Position numbers and translations under genes: made by a program. A stretch of DNA of 62,625 nucleotides from Clostridia bacterium (GTDB taxonomy: Bacteria; Bacillota; Clostridia; Lachnospirales; Lachnospiraceae), in contig SAAH01000011.1 in the NCBI GenBank assembly GCA_009929525.1, forward strand, positions 1-62,625, in the 5' to 3' direction. Of the stretch, positions 34,949 through 43,579 are shown piece by piece; positions within the stretch are counted from its first letter, which is position 1, and each line of letters opens with the position of its first letter. The notes beneath the pieces were generated by a model. That model was not told the DNA's origin and did no database searches. It saw only the letters and a program-made list of their open reading frames with translations.

Positions 34949-35998
34949 ATGGAACAACTTGATATAAAATCCTTATATGAGGATGAGATACAGGAAAGAA
35001 TGCTTTCTCTGGGAGAAAAAAAGTTCAGAGGAAAACAGGTATATGAATGGCTGCATAAAAAAACAGCCGGCAGTTATGAAGAGATGTCCAACCTTTCAAA
35101 GGGACTTCAGGAAAAATTGAAGGAACAGGAAATGCTTGTAAGCCTGGAAGTGGTGGAAGAGCAGATCTCGAAGATTGATGGAACAAGAAAGTATCTGTTC
35201 CGCCTTCACGACGGCCATGTGATCGAGAGTGTATGGATGAAATACAAGCATGGCAATTCTGTCTGTATATCCTCACAGGTAGGCTGCAGGATGGGATGCC
35301 GCTTTTGTGCTTCCACGATAGGAGGGCTTACAAGAAGTTTACTGCCCTCAGAGATGCTCGATCAGATATACCGGATCCAGGCGATAACTGGAGAGAGAGT
35401 ATCAAACGTAGTGGTGATGGGTACCGGCGAACCTCTGGATAACTATGATAATCTGCTCAGATTCATCCATATCATCAGTGATGAAAAGGGACAGAATATC
35501 AGCCAGAGAAATATTACAGTATCCACCTGTGGTATTGTGCCAAAGATTTACGAACTTGCTAAAGAGGGGCTGGGCATCACCCTGGCGTTGTCTCTTCATG
35601 CACCGAATGACGAGAAGAGAAAAGAACTGATGCCGATCGCATACAAATATTCGCTGGATGAGGTTTTGCCGGCCTGTAAAGACTATTTTGATAAGACAGG
35701 ACGGAGACTGACCTTCGAATACAGCCTGGTAGGCGGGAAAAATGACAGTGAAGAGGACGCAGCACAGCTTGCAGGGCTGATCAGAGGACTCAATTGTCAT
35801 GTGAATCTGATTCCTGTAAACCCCATAAAAGAAAGGGATTTCGTCCAATCCAACAAAAAAGTAATAGAGAATTTCAAAAATAAACTTGAAAAATATAGAA
35901 TAAATGTTACTATTAGAAGAGAAATGGGCAGGGATATCGATGGTGCCTGTGGCCAATTAAGAAAAAGTTACTTAGATATAAGGGAGAATTTGTCATGA
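34949..35998 (+). CDS. rlmN: 23S rRNA (adenine-2503-C2)-methyltransferase RlmN
   Basis: A 349-residue radical-SAM enzyme that methylates A2503 of 23S rRNA (and usually tRNA A37). The cluster motif is CRMGCRFCAST near residue 113. VVMGTGEPLDNYDNL, STCGIVPKI, LSLHAPND and the late RREMGRDIDGACGQL with the methyl-carrying Cys are all present. AGGGGG precedes the ATG. The stop shares ATGA with the phosphatase start, so translation is coupled. Cfr, the A2503-C8 paralogue, is excluded by the RlmN-type C-terminal text. Confidence 0.96.
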   Translation: MEQLDIKSLYEDEIQERMLSLGEKKFRGKQVYEWLHKKTAGSYEEMSNLSKGLQEKLKEQEMLVSLEVVEEQISKIDGTRKYLFRLHDGHVIESVWMKYKHGNSVCISSQVGCRMGCRFCASTIGGLTRSLLPSEMLDQIYRIQAITGERVSNVVVMGTGEPLDNYDNLLRFIHIISDEKGQNISQRNITVSTCGIVPKIYELAKEGLGITLALSLHAPNDEKRKELMPIAYKYSLDEVLPACKDYFDKTGRRLTFEYSLVGGKNDSEEDAAQLAGLIRGLNCHVNLIPVNPIKERDFVQSNKKVIENFKNKLEKYRINVTIRREMGRDIDGACGQLRKSYLDIRENLS

Positions 35999-36741
35999 AA
36001 TCGTATTCTGTGACAGATGTGGGACAGAAAAGAAGAGAGAATCAGGATTATGTGTATGCATCCGAACAGCCGATCGGAAATCTTCCCAATTTATTTGTGG
36101 TCGCAGATGGAATGGGTGGTCACAATGCCGGGGATTTTGCCTCCTGTCTGGCTGTTAATGTGCTGGTGGAAGCAGCAAAGAAGGATATGAGTTTCAATCC
36201 GATCAAGATCATCCGCCATGCGATAGAGACGGCAAATGAACAGGTGTATGAGCAAGCCAGGCAGGATCCGTCAAAAGCCGGCATGGGGACAACTCTTGTG
36301 GTTGTCACGATCGTTGGCTATTATGCCTATGTAGCAAATGTAGGGGACAGTCGTTTATATATGTCTGACCAGCATGCACTTACGCAGATAACAAGAGATC
36401 ATTCCTGGATCGCAGAGATGGTGCGAAGGGGTGAGCTCAGCAGGGAAGAAGCTAAAAACCATCCTGATAAGAATATAATCACACGTGCGATAGGCGGCGC
36501 AGAGTCCGTGAGCATTGACTTCTTCGATGTACAATTAGAAGAAGAAAGCAAAATATTCATGTGTAGTGATGGGCTAAGCAATATGGTGGAGGATGAAAAG
36601 ATCCAGGAGATCCTGAGTTCTTCACTTGACATAGAGCAGTCAGCCAGTCAGCTGGTTGATCTTGCCAATGATAACGGAGGCAAAGATAATATTTCAGTAA
36701 TTATCATAGAACCATTTACAAACGAGGTGAAAGAATGTTAA
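35995..36741 (+). CDS. prpC: PP2C-type Ser/Thr protein phosphatase (Stp1/PrpC)
   Basis: A 248-residue manganese phosphatase that reverses PASTA-kinase phosphorylation. GQKRRENQDYV, VADGMGGHNAGD, GTTLVVVTI, ANVGDSRLYM, SDGLSNMVED and GGKDNISVIII are the standard PP2C motifs with the metal-binding Asp residues. It overlaps rlmN by 4 bases and the kinase gene by 7, the usual phosphatase-kinase arrangement in Gram-positive bacteria, where it controls cell-wall growth. Confidence 0.96.
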   Translation: MKSYSVTDVGQKRRENQDYVYASEQPIGNLPNLFVVADGMGGHNAGDFASCLAVNVLVEAAKKDMSFNPIKIIRHAIETANEQVYEQARQDPSKAGMGTTLVVVTIVGYYAYVANVGDSRLYMSDQHALTQITRDHSWIAEMVRRGELSREEAKNHPDKNIITRAIGGAESVSIDFFDVQLEEESKIFMCSDGLSNMVEDEKIQEILSSSLDIEQSASQLVDLANDNGGKDNISVIIIEPFTNEVKEC

Positions 36742-38873
36742 AAGAGGGCATGATTGTAGGAGAAAGATACGAGATTATCAGTAGGGTCGGAAGCGGCGGC
36801 ATGGCTGATGTATATAAGGCTAAGGATCATAAGCTGAACCGTCTCGTAGCAGTGAAGGTAATGAAAGCTGAATTCAGTGAGGATAAGGTATTTATCTCAA
36901 AGTTCAGTAAGGAAGCACAGGCAGCAGCCGGACTGGCTCATCCAAATGTAGTAAATGTCTATGATGTAGGGGAGGACAATGGCATTTATTATATCATCAT
37001 GGAGCTTGTACAGGGTATTACTCTGAAAGATTACATTACCAGGAAGGGCAAACTTTCTGTCAGAGAGGCAACCAGTATAGCAATCCAGGTGTCTCTTGGT
37101 CTTGAAGCGGCACATAGGAGCAACATTATCCATAGAGATGTAAAGCCGCAGAATATCATTATTTCCACAGATGGAAAAGTAAAATTATCAGATTTTGGTA
37201 TCGCAAGAGCAGCTTCATCAAACACGATCAGTTCCAATGTTATGGGTTCTGTCCATTACAGTTCACCGGAGCAGGTCCGTGGAGGATTCAGCGATGCTAA
37301 GAGTGACATCTATTCTCTTGGTATCACGATGTATGAGATGGTGACAGGTCATGTACCATTTGATGGTGACACAACGGTTGCGATCGCTATCAAACATCTG
37401 CAGGAAGAGATGGAGTCCCCGAGAAAATATGTCCCGGATATTCCGTACAGCTTAGAACAGATCATCTTCAAATGCACACAGAAGAGTGTGGAGAGAAGAT
37501 ACAGTAATATGACAGATGTGATCACAGATCTTAAGCATTCACTGGTGGATCCTGAGGGAAATTTTGTTACACTCACTCCACTGGCATCTCATGCACAGAC
37601 TGTGATGCTTTCACAAGATGAACTGGAAGCCATCCGCGACGGTCGTTCAGGTTATGCGGTTTCGAAAAAGTCCGCACCGGAACCGGCGTATGAGGAAGAC
37701 GAAGATATTGAAGAAGATGATGCAGAGTATGAAGATGAGGACGATGAAGATGAAGGCGAGATAAGTTCAAAGCTTGAGAAAGCCATGACGATCGGAGGAT
37801 TCATCATTGGAGCGATCATTATTTGTATATTGATTTTCTTTATCGCAAGGGCAGCAGGTCTGGTAAACTTTGGAGATGCAGATACCGATCAGCAGACGGA
37901 GCAGGAAGAAAATCCGGATGAAGTAGTTGATGAGAATGGACAGGTTACTGTTCCGAAGATCACAAGCATGACAGAAGAAAATGCTGTCAGCGTTTTGGAA
38001 CAGCTTGGTCTGGTTGGAAGTAAAAGCGGAGAAGAAGAATCAAGTGAATTCCCAGCCGGAACGATCATCTCCCAGAGTATAGAAGCGGGAGAAAAAGCCG
38101 ATCAGGGAACCACGATCACATATGTTGTAAGCACAGGCTCCAATCAGTTGTCTGTACCAACGGTAACAGGTATCTCTCAGTCAGAGGCTGAGGCAAAGAT
38201 CAAAGCGTTAGGTCTTGAGACTTCGATCCAGCAGTCATACAGTGATTCTGTAGCAATTGGACGAGTGATCAGTGTAGAACCTGGCGAGGGAACAGCAGTG
38301 ACAGCAGGACAGACGGTCACACTTACTGTCAGTCTTGGTGAGGAGAATAAACAGGTTGCAGTACCGAGCGTACTTGGCGTAGATGAGGCGACGGCCAAGA
38401 AAACACTGAATGACAGTGGATTCCAGGTAAACGTGGAGACAACATCAACGGCAACAGGTATAGCAGAAGGCTGTGTAGCAAATCAGAGTATCGCAGCAGG
38501 AACAGAGGCTGATCCGGGAACCACGATCACACTTCAGATCTATCATGCACCGGCAGCAACACCTACAACAGTTCCAGATGAATCAAATGCACAGGGAACT
38601 GGCACAAACACAGGAAGCTGGACCTGCAACGTTCAGCTGGAACAGCCGCAGAACTATGCAGGCGGACCGATCAGACTTCGTCTGATACAGAATGTAAACG
38701 GCACTAATGTGGAAACGATCCTTCTGGAAGGACAGACAGTTACTTTCCCGTATGTTCTTACAGCAGCAGGAGCTGATGCAGTGGAGACAGGAACGGTGTA
38801 TCTGGAAGAGATGGTTGACGGTGAATACGTTGAGCGGGGACATTATTCCAATGTTCCGTTCAAACAGTCATAA
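36735..38873 (+). CDS. pknB: PASTA-domain Ser/Thr protein kinase (PrkC/PknB type)
   Basis: A 712-residue membrane kinase. The cytoplasmic kinase domain has GSGGMADVY (G19 loop), K41, HRDVKPQNI and DFGIA, and an SPEQ substrate loop. A juxtamembrane segment rich in Glu/Asp (about 318-340) precedes one membrane helix (about 353-376). Three extracellular PASTA repeats follow (each opening with VP: VPKITSMTEENA, VPTVTGISQSEA, VPSVLGVDEATA), which bind muropeptides. A Thr/Pro linker and a C-terminal domain of about 85 residues (TWNVQLEQ-like, NVNGTNVETILLEGQTV) extend beyond the usual design. It is coupled to prpC and precedes rsgA. Confidence 0.95.
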   Translation: MLKEGMIVGERYEIISRVGSGGMADVYKAKDHKLNRLVAVKVMKAEFSEDKVFISKFSKEAQAAAGLAHPNVVNVYDVGEDNGIYYIIMELVQGITLKDYITRKGKLSVREATSIAIQVSLGLEAAHRSNIIHRDVKPQNIIISTDGKVKLSDFGIARAASSNTISSNVMGSVHYSSPEQVRGGFSDAKSDIYSLGITMYEMVTGHVPFDGDTTVAIAIKHLQEEMESPRKYVPDIPYSLEQIIFKCTQKSVERRYSNMTDVITDLKHSLVDPEGNFVTLTPLASHAQTVMLSQDELEAIRDGRSGYAVSKKSAPEPAYEEDEDIEEDDAEYEDEDDEDEGEISSKLEKAMTIGGFIIGAIIICILIFFIARAAGLVNFGDADTDQQTEQEENPDEVVDENGQVTVPKITSMTEENAVSVLEQLGLVGSKSGEEESSEFPAGTIISQSIEAGEKADQGTTITYVVSTGSNQLSVPTVTGISQSEAEAKIKALGLETSIQQSYSDSVAIGRVISVEPGEGTAVTAGQTVTLTVSLGEENKQVAVPSVLGVDEATAKKTLNDSGFQVNVETTSTATGIAEGCVANQSIAAGTEADPGTTITLQIYHAPAATPTTVPDESNAQGTGTNTGSWTCNVQLEQPQNYAGGPIRLRLIQNVNGTNVETILLEGQTVTFPYVLTAAGADAVETGTVYLEEMVDGEYVERGHYSNVPFKQS

Positions 38874-38881
38874 GAGGGCCT

Positions 38882-39766
38882 ATGCAGGGAAAAATAATTA
38901 AAGGAATAGCCGGATTCTACTACATTGACGTAGTAGGATCCGGAATATATGAATGTAAAGCAAAGGGAATCTTCAGGAAAGATAAGATGAAACCTTTGGT
39001 TGGAGATAATGTGGAGATTGAAGTGCTGGATGAAGCGAATAAGCTTGGTAATCTGGTACAGATCTTACCCAGAAAGAATCAGTTGATCCGTCCGGCATCA
39101 GCCAATGTGGATCAGGCACTGGTCATATTTGCAGTCCGTCAGCCGGAACCGAATTACGCGCTGTTGGACCGCTTTTTGATTACAATGGAACAGCAGAATG
39201 TCCCTACGATCATCTGCTTTAATAAGCGAGACCTGGCAGAGGAAGAAAATCTTCAGAAAATGTACGAGATCTATACAAGCTGCGGATATCAGGTCCTTTT
39301 GACGAGCGCAGCAAATGAAGAGGGGATCGACCCGGTGAGAAAGATACTGGGGGGAAAGACTACAGTGGTAGCGGGACCTTCCGGTGTGGGCAAGTCATCC
39401 CTGTCTAATCTGCTTCAAAAAGAAGTGAGTATGGAGACCGGTGAGATCAGCCGTAAGCTAAAACGGGGGAAGAATACTACCAGACATTCGCAGCTTCTTA
39501 CGGTAGGTAAGAACACATATCTTATGGATACCCCGGGATTTAGTTCGCTTTTTGTCGAGGGTATGGAAAAGGAAGAACTGAGAAATTATTTTCCTGAGTT
39601 TTCTCCTTATGAAGGATTCTGTCGATTCCAGGGTTGTGTTCATGTCAATGAACCGGACTGTGCACTTAAAAAGGCAGTGGAAGAGGGAAAAGTCAGTAAA
39701 CAAAGATATGACAATTATGTGAGCTTTTATGAAGAGTTAAAAGAAAAGGAAAAAAGGAGATATTAG
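38882..39766 (+). CDS. rsgA: Ribosome small subunit-dependent GTPase RsgA
   Basis: A 294-residue, circularly permuted GTPase that helps mature the 30S subunit. The OB-fold (residues 1-70) is followed by the G4 motif NKRD before G1 GPSGVGKSS, then TTRHS and G3 DTPGFSS. The C-terminal zinc site is CRFQGCVHVNEPDC. AGAGGG lies before the ATG, 8 bases after pknB. The order prpC-pknB-rsgA-rpe-thiN is conserved in Firmicutes. Confidence 0.97.
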   Translation: MQGKIIKGIAGFYYIDVVGSGIYECKAKGIFRKDKMKPLVGDNVEIEVLDEANKLGNLVQILPRKNQLIRPASANVDQALVIFAVRQPEPNYALLDRFLITMEQQNVPTIICFNKRDLAEEENLQKMYEIYTSCGYQVLLTSAANEEGIDPVRKILGGKTTVVAGPSGVGKSSLSNLLQKEVSMETGEISRKLKRGKNTTRHSQLLTVGKNTYLMDTPGFSSLFVEGMEKEELRNYFPEFSPYEGFCRFQGCVHVNEPDCALKKAVEEGKVSKQRYDNYVSFYEELKEKEKRRY

Positions 39767-39767
39767 T

Positions 39768-40433
39768 ATGTTTGAATTGGCACCTTCAATCTTATCTGCG
39801 GATTTTGCCTGTCTGGGTGAGCAGATACACAGGGTAGAGGAAGCTGGCGTAAAGTGGCTTCATATTGACGTGATGGATGGGGCATTTGTACCAAGTATTT
39901 CTTATGGGATGCCAGTGATAGCATCGATACGAAAGGAAACAGCGCTTTTTTTCGATGTACATCTTATGGTGGAGGAACCGGGCCGGTACATTCAGGCATT
40001 TAAAGAATGCGGAGCCGATCAGCTAACGATCCATGCAGAAGCCTGCAGACATCTTGATGGAACTCTCAGGGATATTAAGGCAGCCGGAATGAAAGCCGGT
40101 ATTGCACTGAATCCGGGAACATCGCTTCATGAACTGGATCATGTTCTGAATCTGGTGGATATGGTCCTTGTAATGACTGTGAATCCAGGATTTGGCGGAC
40201 AGAGCTATATTACTAATTGTACAGAAAAGATAAGAAAACTAAGAAAAATGATAGATGAGACCGGTCTTGCGATAGATCTTCAGGTAGATGGCGGCATCAA
40301 CAGGGATACGATCCAGACAGTTCTGGATGCAGGGGCCAATATCATAGTTGCAGGCTCGGCAGTGTTTTCCGGAGATATCGGTGAAAATGTCAGACAGCTT
40401 AAGGGCATCATGGAGGCACATGAAGGAAAATGA
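39768..40433 (+). CDS. rpe: Ribulose-phosphate 3-epimerase
   Basis: A 221-residue TIM-barrel enzyme of the pentose phosphate pathway, converting ribulose-5-phosphate to xylulose-5-phosphate. LAPSILSADFACLG, HIDVMDGAFVPSISYG, DVHLMVEEP, VMTVNPGFGGQSY and VDGGINRDT are the family blocks with metal-binding His/Asp. AAGGAG precedes the ATG. The stop overlaps the thiN start by 4 bases. Confidence 0.97.
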   Translation: MFELAPSILSADFACLGEQIHRVEEAGVKWLHIDVMDGAFVPSISYGMPVIASIRKETALFFDVHLMVEEPGRYIQAFKECGADQLTIHAEACRHLDGTLRDIKAAGMKAGIALNPGTSLHELDHVLNLVDMVLVMTVNPGFGGQSYITNCTEKIRKLRKMIDETGLAIDLQVDGGINRDTIQTVLDAGANIIVAGSAVFSGDIGENVRQLKGIMEAHEGK

Positions 40434-41080
40434 AAACACTGATTATCACAGGGGGCAATATCGAAGAAGATTTTGCCCTTTCTTTTATGAAAAAAATGGA
40501 TCCGGACTATATATTGGGTGTAGACCGGGGACTGGAATTTTGTTACAGGCATCAGATTAGCCCGGATTATATTGTGGGAGATTTTGACAGTCTGCCGCCT
40601 GAGATCCTCGAGTGGTATAAAACGGAAGGTAAGATTCCCATACGGGAGTATAATCCTGTAAAAGATGCAACAGATACTATGATAGCACTGGAAAAGGCAT
40701 TGGATGAAAAAAGTTCAGAAATCTGGATACTGGGAGGCACCGGCACAAGGATCGATCATGTGCTTTGCAATATACATATCCTGAAAAATGCTTGGAAAAA
40801 GAATACTCCGGCTTACATCGTGGATAGCAGAAATCTGATCACACTTCCGGTAAAATCGGGATTTGTTATAAGAAAAGAAGAGCAATATGGAAAGTACGTA
40901 TCATTTTTTCCATTGGGTGAAGAAGTGGAAGGACTGACACTGGAAGGATTCAAGTACCCATTGGACAGATATCATCTGAGAAATCTGGAAGGGCTTGGAG
41001 TCAGCAACGAAATCGAAAGTGACATGGCAAAAGTCTCATGGGAAAAAGGAATATTAGTCATGATACAAAGCAGGGATTAA
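40430..41080 (+). CDS. thiN: Thiamine pyrophosphokinase
   Basis: A 216-residue kinase that converts thiamine to thiamine pyrophosphate with ATP. The catalytic region shows GVDRGLEF, PDYIVGDFDSLPPE and DATDTMIALEKAL, and the C-terminal half carries GTRIDHVLCNIHIL. The gene begins inside the rpe stop (ATGA). It ends the 13.4-kb co-directional run that starts at murE; no terminator hairpin is clear in the 93 bases before the mannosidase gene. Confidence 0.94.
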   Translation: MKTLIITGGNIEEDFALSFMKKMDPDYILGVDRGLEFCYRHQISPDYIVGDFDSLPPEILEWYKTEGKIPIREYNPVKDATDTMIALEKALDEKSSEIWILGGTGTRIDHVLCNIHILKNAWKKNTPAYIVDSRNLITLPVKSGFVIRKEEQYGKYVSFFPLGEEVEGLTLEGFKYPLDRYHLRNLEGLGVSNEIESDMAKVSWEKGILVMIQSRD

Positions 41081-41173
41081 GCGGAATATAATGTGAGAGA
41101 AAAGCTCATGAGGTAAAAAAACTGATTAGTTAAATAAATACAATATATAAAAGTAAAAACAGGAGGGATAATA

Positions 41174-42454
41174 ATGAATTCACAGGAAAAACTGCAGAAA
41201 CTCATTCAGACAGTAGAGGAGATCGCAAAAGAACAGGGCGCATACTGGAAAGATAATGAAAAAATGAGAAAGACTTTTGAAAACTGCTTTGTGAGTACAG
41301 CAAAAACCACAACAAAATTTTTAGAAAATGATGAGGCTTATGTATTTACAGGAGATATCTCAGCCATGTGGCTGCGTGATTCTTCCGCACAGGTAGTTCA
41401 TTATCTTGCATTTTTGAAAAAGTATCCTATTTTACAGGAGATGGTCAAAGGACTGATCGCCAGACAGGCAAAGTATATCCATATTGATCCATATGCAAAT
41501 GCGTTCAATGAAGAGGACAACGGAAACTGCTGGGAAAAAGACATTACTGAATATAACCCATGGAACTGGGAGAGAAAGTATGAGATCGATTCCCTTTGCT
41601 ATCCGATATGGCTGATCAAACAGTACGTTGCCCATACAGATGCCCATGACGTATTCACTCCGGAAGTAAAACAGGCTTTTAGAGATATCCTTAATGTGTG
41701 GAAGCTGGAGCAGAATCATGAGGACTCCAAGTATTCTTTTATACGTGTAAATTGCCCTCCTTCTGATACCTTAAGCTGCGAAGGAAAAGGTGAACCGGTG
41801 GGATATACCGGAATGACATGGTCGGGATTTCGCCCAAGCGACGATGCATGTAAGTATGGATATCTTATCCCGTCTAATATGTTTGCCAGCGTTGTACTTG
41901 GCTATATGGAAGAGTTTTTGAGAGAAGAATATAATGATGAAGCGATGGCAGAGGAAGCAGCTCAGTTAAAGGCACAGATTAAAGAAGGAATCAAAAAATA
42001 TGGTATCGTAAAAGACGAGACTTTTGGTGAGATGTATGCTTATGAGACAGATGGTCTTGGAAATTACAATCTGATGGACGATGCAAATGTGCCAAGCCTT
42101 TTGTCTCTTCCATGGCTGTCCTATTGCGAAAAGGACGATCCAATCTATAAAAATACCAGAGCTTTTGTGCTCAGCAAAAAGAATCCGTATTACTTTGAAG
42201 GAACAAAAGCAAAAGGAATCGGAAGTCCTCATACACCGGACCAGTATATCTGGCATATTGCTCTTACGATGCAGGGACTTACTTCAGATGATCCAAAGGA
42301 GAAAAAGGAACTTTTGAATCTTCTTTTAGATACAGAGGCTGGATGCGAAGTGATGCACGAGGGATTTGACTGCAATAAGCCGGAAGAATTCACAAGAGAA
42401 TGGTTTGCATGGGCGAATTCTTTATTTGCGTTGTTTGCACTTTCTATGAAATAG
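41174..42454 (+). CDS. GH125 exo-alpha-1,6-mannosidase
   Basis: A 426-residue cytoplasmic protein of glycoside hydrolase family 125, metal-independent exo-alpha-1,6-mannosidases acting on N-glycan or mannan fragments. The family block VFTGDISAMWLRDSSAQV is clear near residue 57, followed by EEDNGNCW, NPWNWERKYEIDSLCYP, and in the second half ANVPSLLSLPWL and EGFDCNKPEEFTREWFAWANSLFA. There is no signal peptide, so substrates are presumably imported by the ABC system downstream. An AGGAGGG site precedes the ATG. It is the first gene of the mannoside locus and pairs functionally with the GH38 gene at the other end. Confidence 0.92.
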   Translation: MNSQEKLQKLIQTVEEIAKEQGAYWKDNEKMRKTFENCFVSTAKTTTKFLENDEAYVFTGDISAMWLRDSSAQVVHYLAFLKKYPILQEMVKGLIARQAKYIHIDPYANAFNEEDNGNCWEKDITEYNPWNWERKYEIDSLCYPIWLIKQYVAHTDAHDVFTPEVKQAFRDILNVWKLEQNHEDSKYSFIRVNCPPSDTLSCEGKGEPVGYTGMTWSGFRPSDDACKYGYLIPSNMFASVVLGYMEEFLREEYNDEAMAEEAAQLKAQIKEGIKKYGIVKDETFGEMYAYETDGLGNYNLMDDANVPSLLSLPWLSYCEKDDPIYKNTRAFVLSKKNPYYFEGTKAKGIGSPHTPDQYIWHIALTMQGLTSDDPKEKKELLNLLLDTEAGCEVMHEGFDCNKPEEFTREWFAWANSLFALFALSMK

Positions 42455-42506
42455 GTAATACCCGGCATGTACTTGAATATAACAATAACGATAGGGAGCA
42501 GATAAT

Positions 42507-43568
42507 ATGATGAATAAACAGGATTTGCACAGACATGTGGGAAGTTTACAGCAGGTGGCGAAGATTCGTCCACTCCAGTTTAGTGAGGGACGGGCAGAGC
42601 AGCTTAAAGCTTTTGAAGTGAAAAATGGACCTCTGCAGTTTACTGTCTTAGGCGATAAGTGTCTGGACATTACAGATGTATCGTATCGTGGGATCAACAT
42701 CAGTTTTCTTTCAAAACCAGGTCTGATGGGAAGAAATCACTTTGATACCAATGGTGACGAGGCACTTCGCAGTATCATGGGAGGTCTTATGTTTACAGCC
42801 GGACTGGAAAATATCTGTCCTCCATGTACCAGTGACGGAAAAGATTATCCGATGCATGGGCGTATCAGGACCACACCAGCAGAACATATCTGCGCCGATG
42901 GTGTGTGGAATGAGGATAAATATGTGATGAGTATCTCTGGAGAGATGCGGGAGGCAGAACTGTTTGGAGAAAACATGGTCCTCAGAAGAAAGATAACAAC
43001 TACATATCCAGGAAAAACTATTACGGTGGAAGATGAGATTGAAAATCAGTCTTTTCGGACGGAGCCGATGATGCTTTTATATCACTGCAACATCGGATGG
43101 CCACTGTTGGATGAAGATTGTGAGATTATTCTTCCTACTCGGGAGGTCATTGCCAGAGATGAGGCAGCGAAAGATCATGTGGGAGAATATGACCACATGG
43201 AAGCACCAAGTGATAATGAGCCGGAATATGTATTCTTACATCGTCTGGCCGCTGATGAAGAAGGCAACACATTTGCATCGATCGTGAATGAAAAGCTGGG
43301 GATAGGAATCAAGATTTCATTTTCCCAAAAAGAACTTCCATACTTTATGCAGTGGAAATCACGGGCATCCGGCGATTATGTGGTTGGTCTTGAACCGGCA
43401 AATTCCAGCGTATATGGAAGATTATTCCATGAGGAGCAGGGAGATCTGCATACGATGGAGCCTTTTGAAAAAGAACATAAAAAGTTAGTATTTACATTCC
43501 TTGACGGCAGCAGTGAGATTGAAGCAGTACGTCGGGAAGCATCAGAGTTGAGGACATTGGGAAAATAG
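42507..43568 (+). CDS. Aldose 1-epimerase-like protein (DUF4432)
   Basis: A 353-residue protein with a galactose-mutarotase-like beta-sandwich. It matches the DUF4432 group: GPLQFTVLGDKCLDITD near residue 38, GGLMFTAGLENICPP near 92, YPMHGRIRTTPA near 115, and LYHCNIGWPLL near 193; conserved His residues could serve mutarotation. Tandem ATG codons (42507, 42510) follow AGGGAG. The likely role is anomer conversion of mannose or of an oligosaccharide released by the flanking mannosidases. That role is inferred from context. Confidence 0.8.
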   Translation: MMNKQDLHRHVGSLQQVAKIRPLQFSEGRAEQLKAFEVKNGPLQFTVLGDKCLDITDVSYRGINISFLSKPGLMGRNHFDTNGDEALRSIMGGLMFTAGLENICPPCTSDGKDYPMHGRIRTTPAEHICADGVWNEDKYVMSISGEMREAELFGENMVLRRKITTTYPGKTITVEDEIENQSFRTEPMMLLYHCNIGWPLLDEDCEIILPTREVIARDEAAKDHVGEYDHMEAPSDNEPEYVFLHRLAADEEGNTFASIVNEKLGIGIKISFSQKELPYFMQWKSRASGDYVVGLEPANSSVYGRLFHEEQGDLHTMEPFEKEHKKLVFTFLDGSSEIEAVRREASELRTLGK

Positions 43569-43579
43569 AGGGACGGCAG

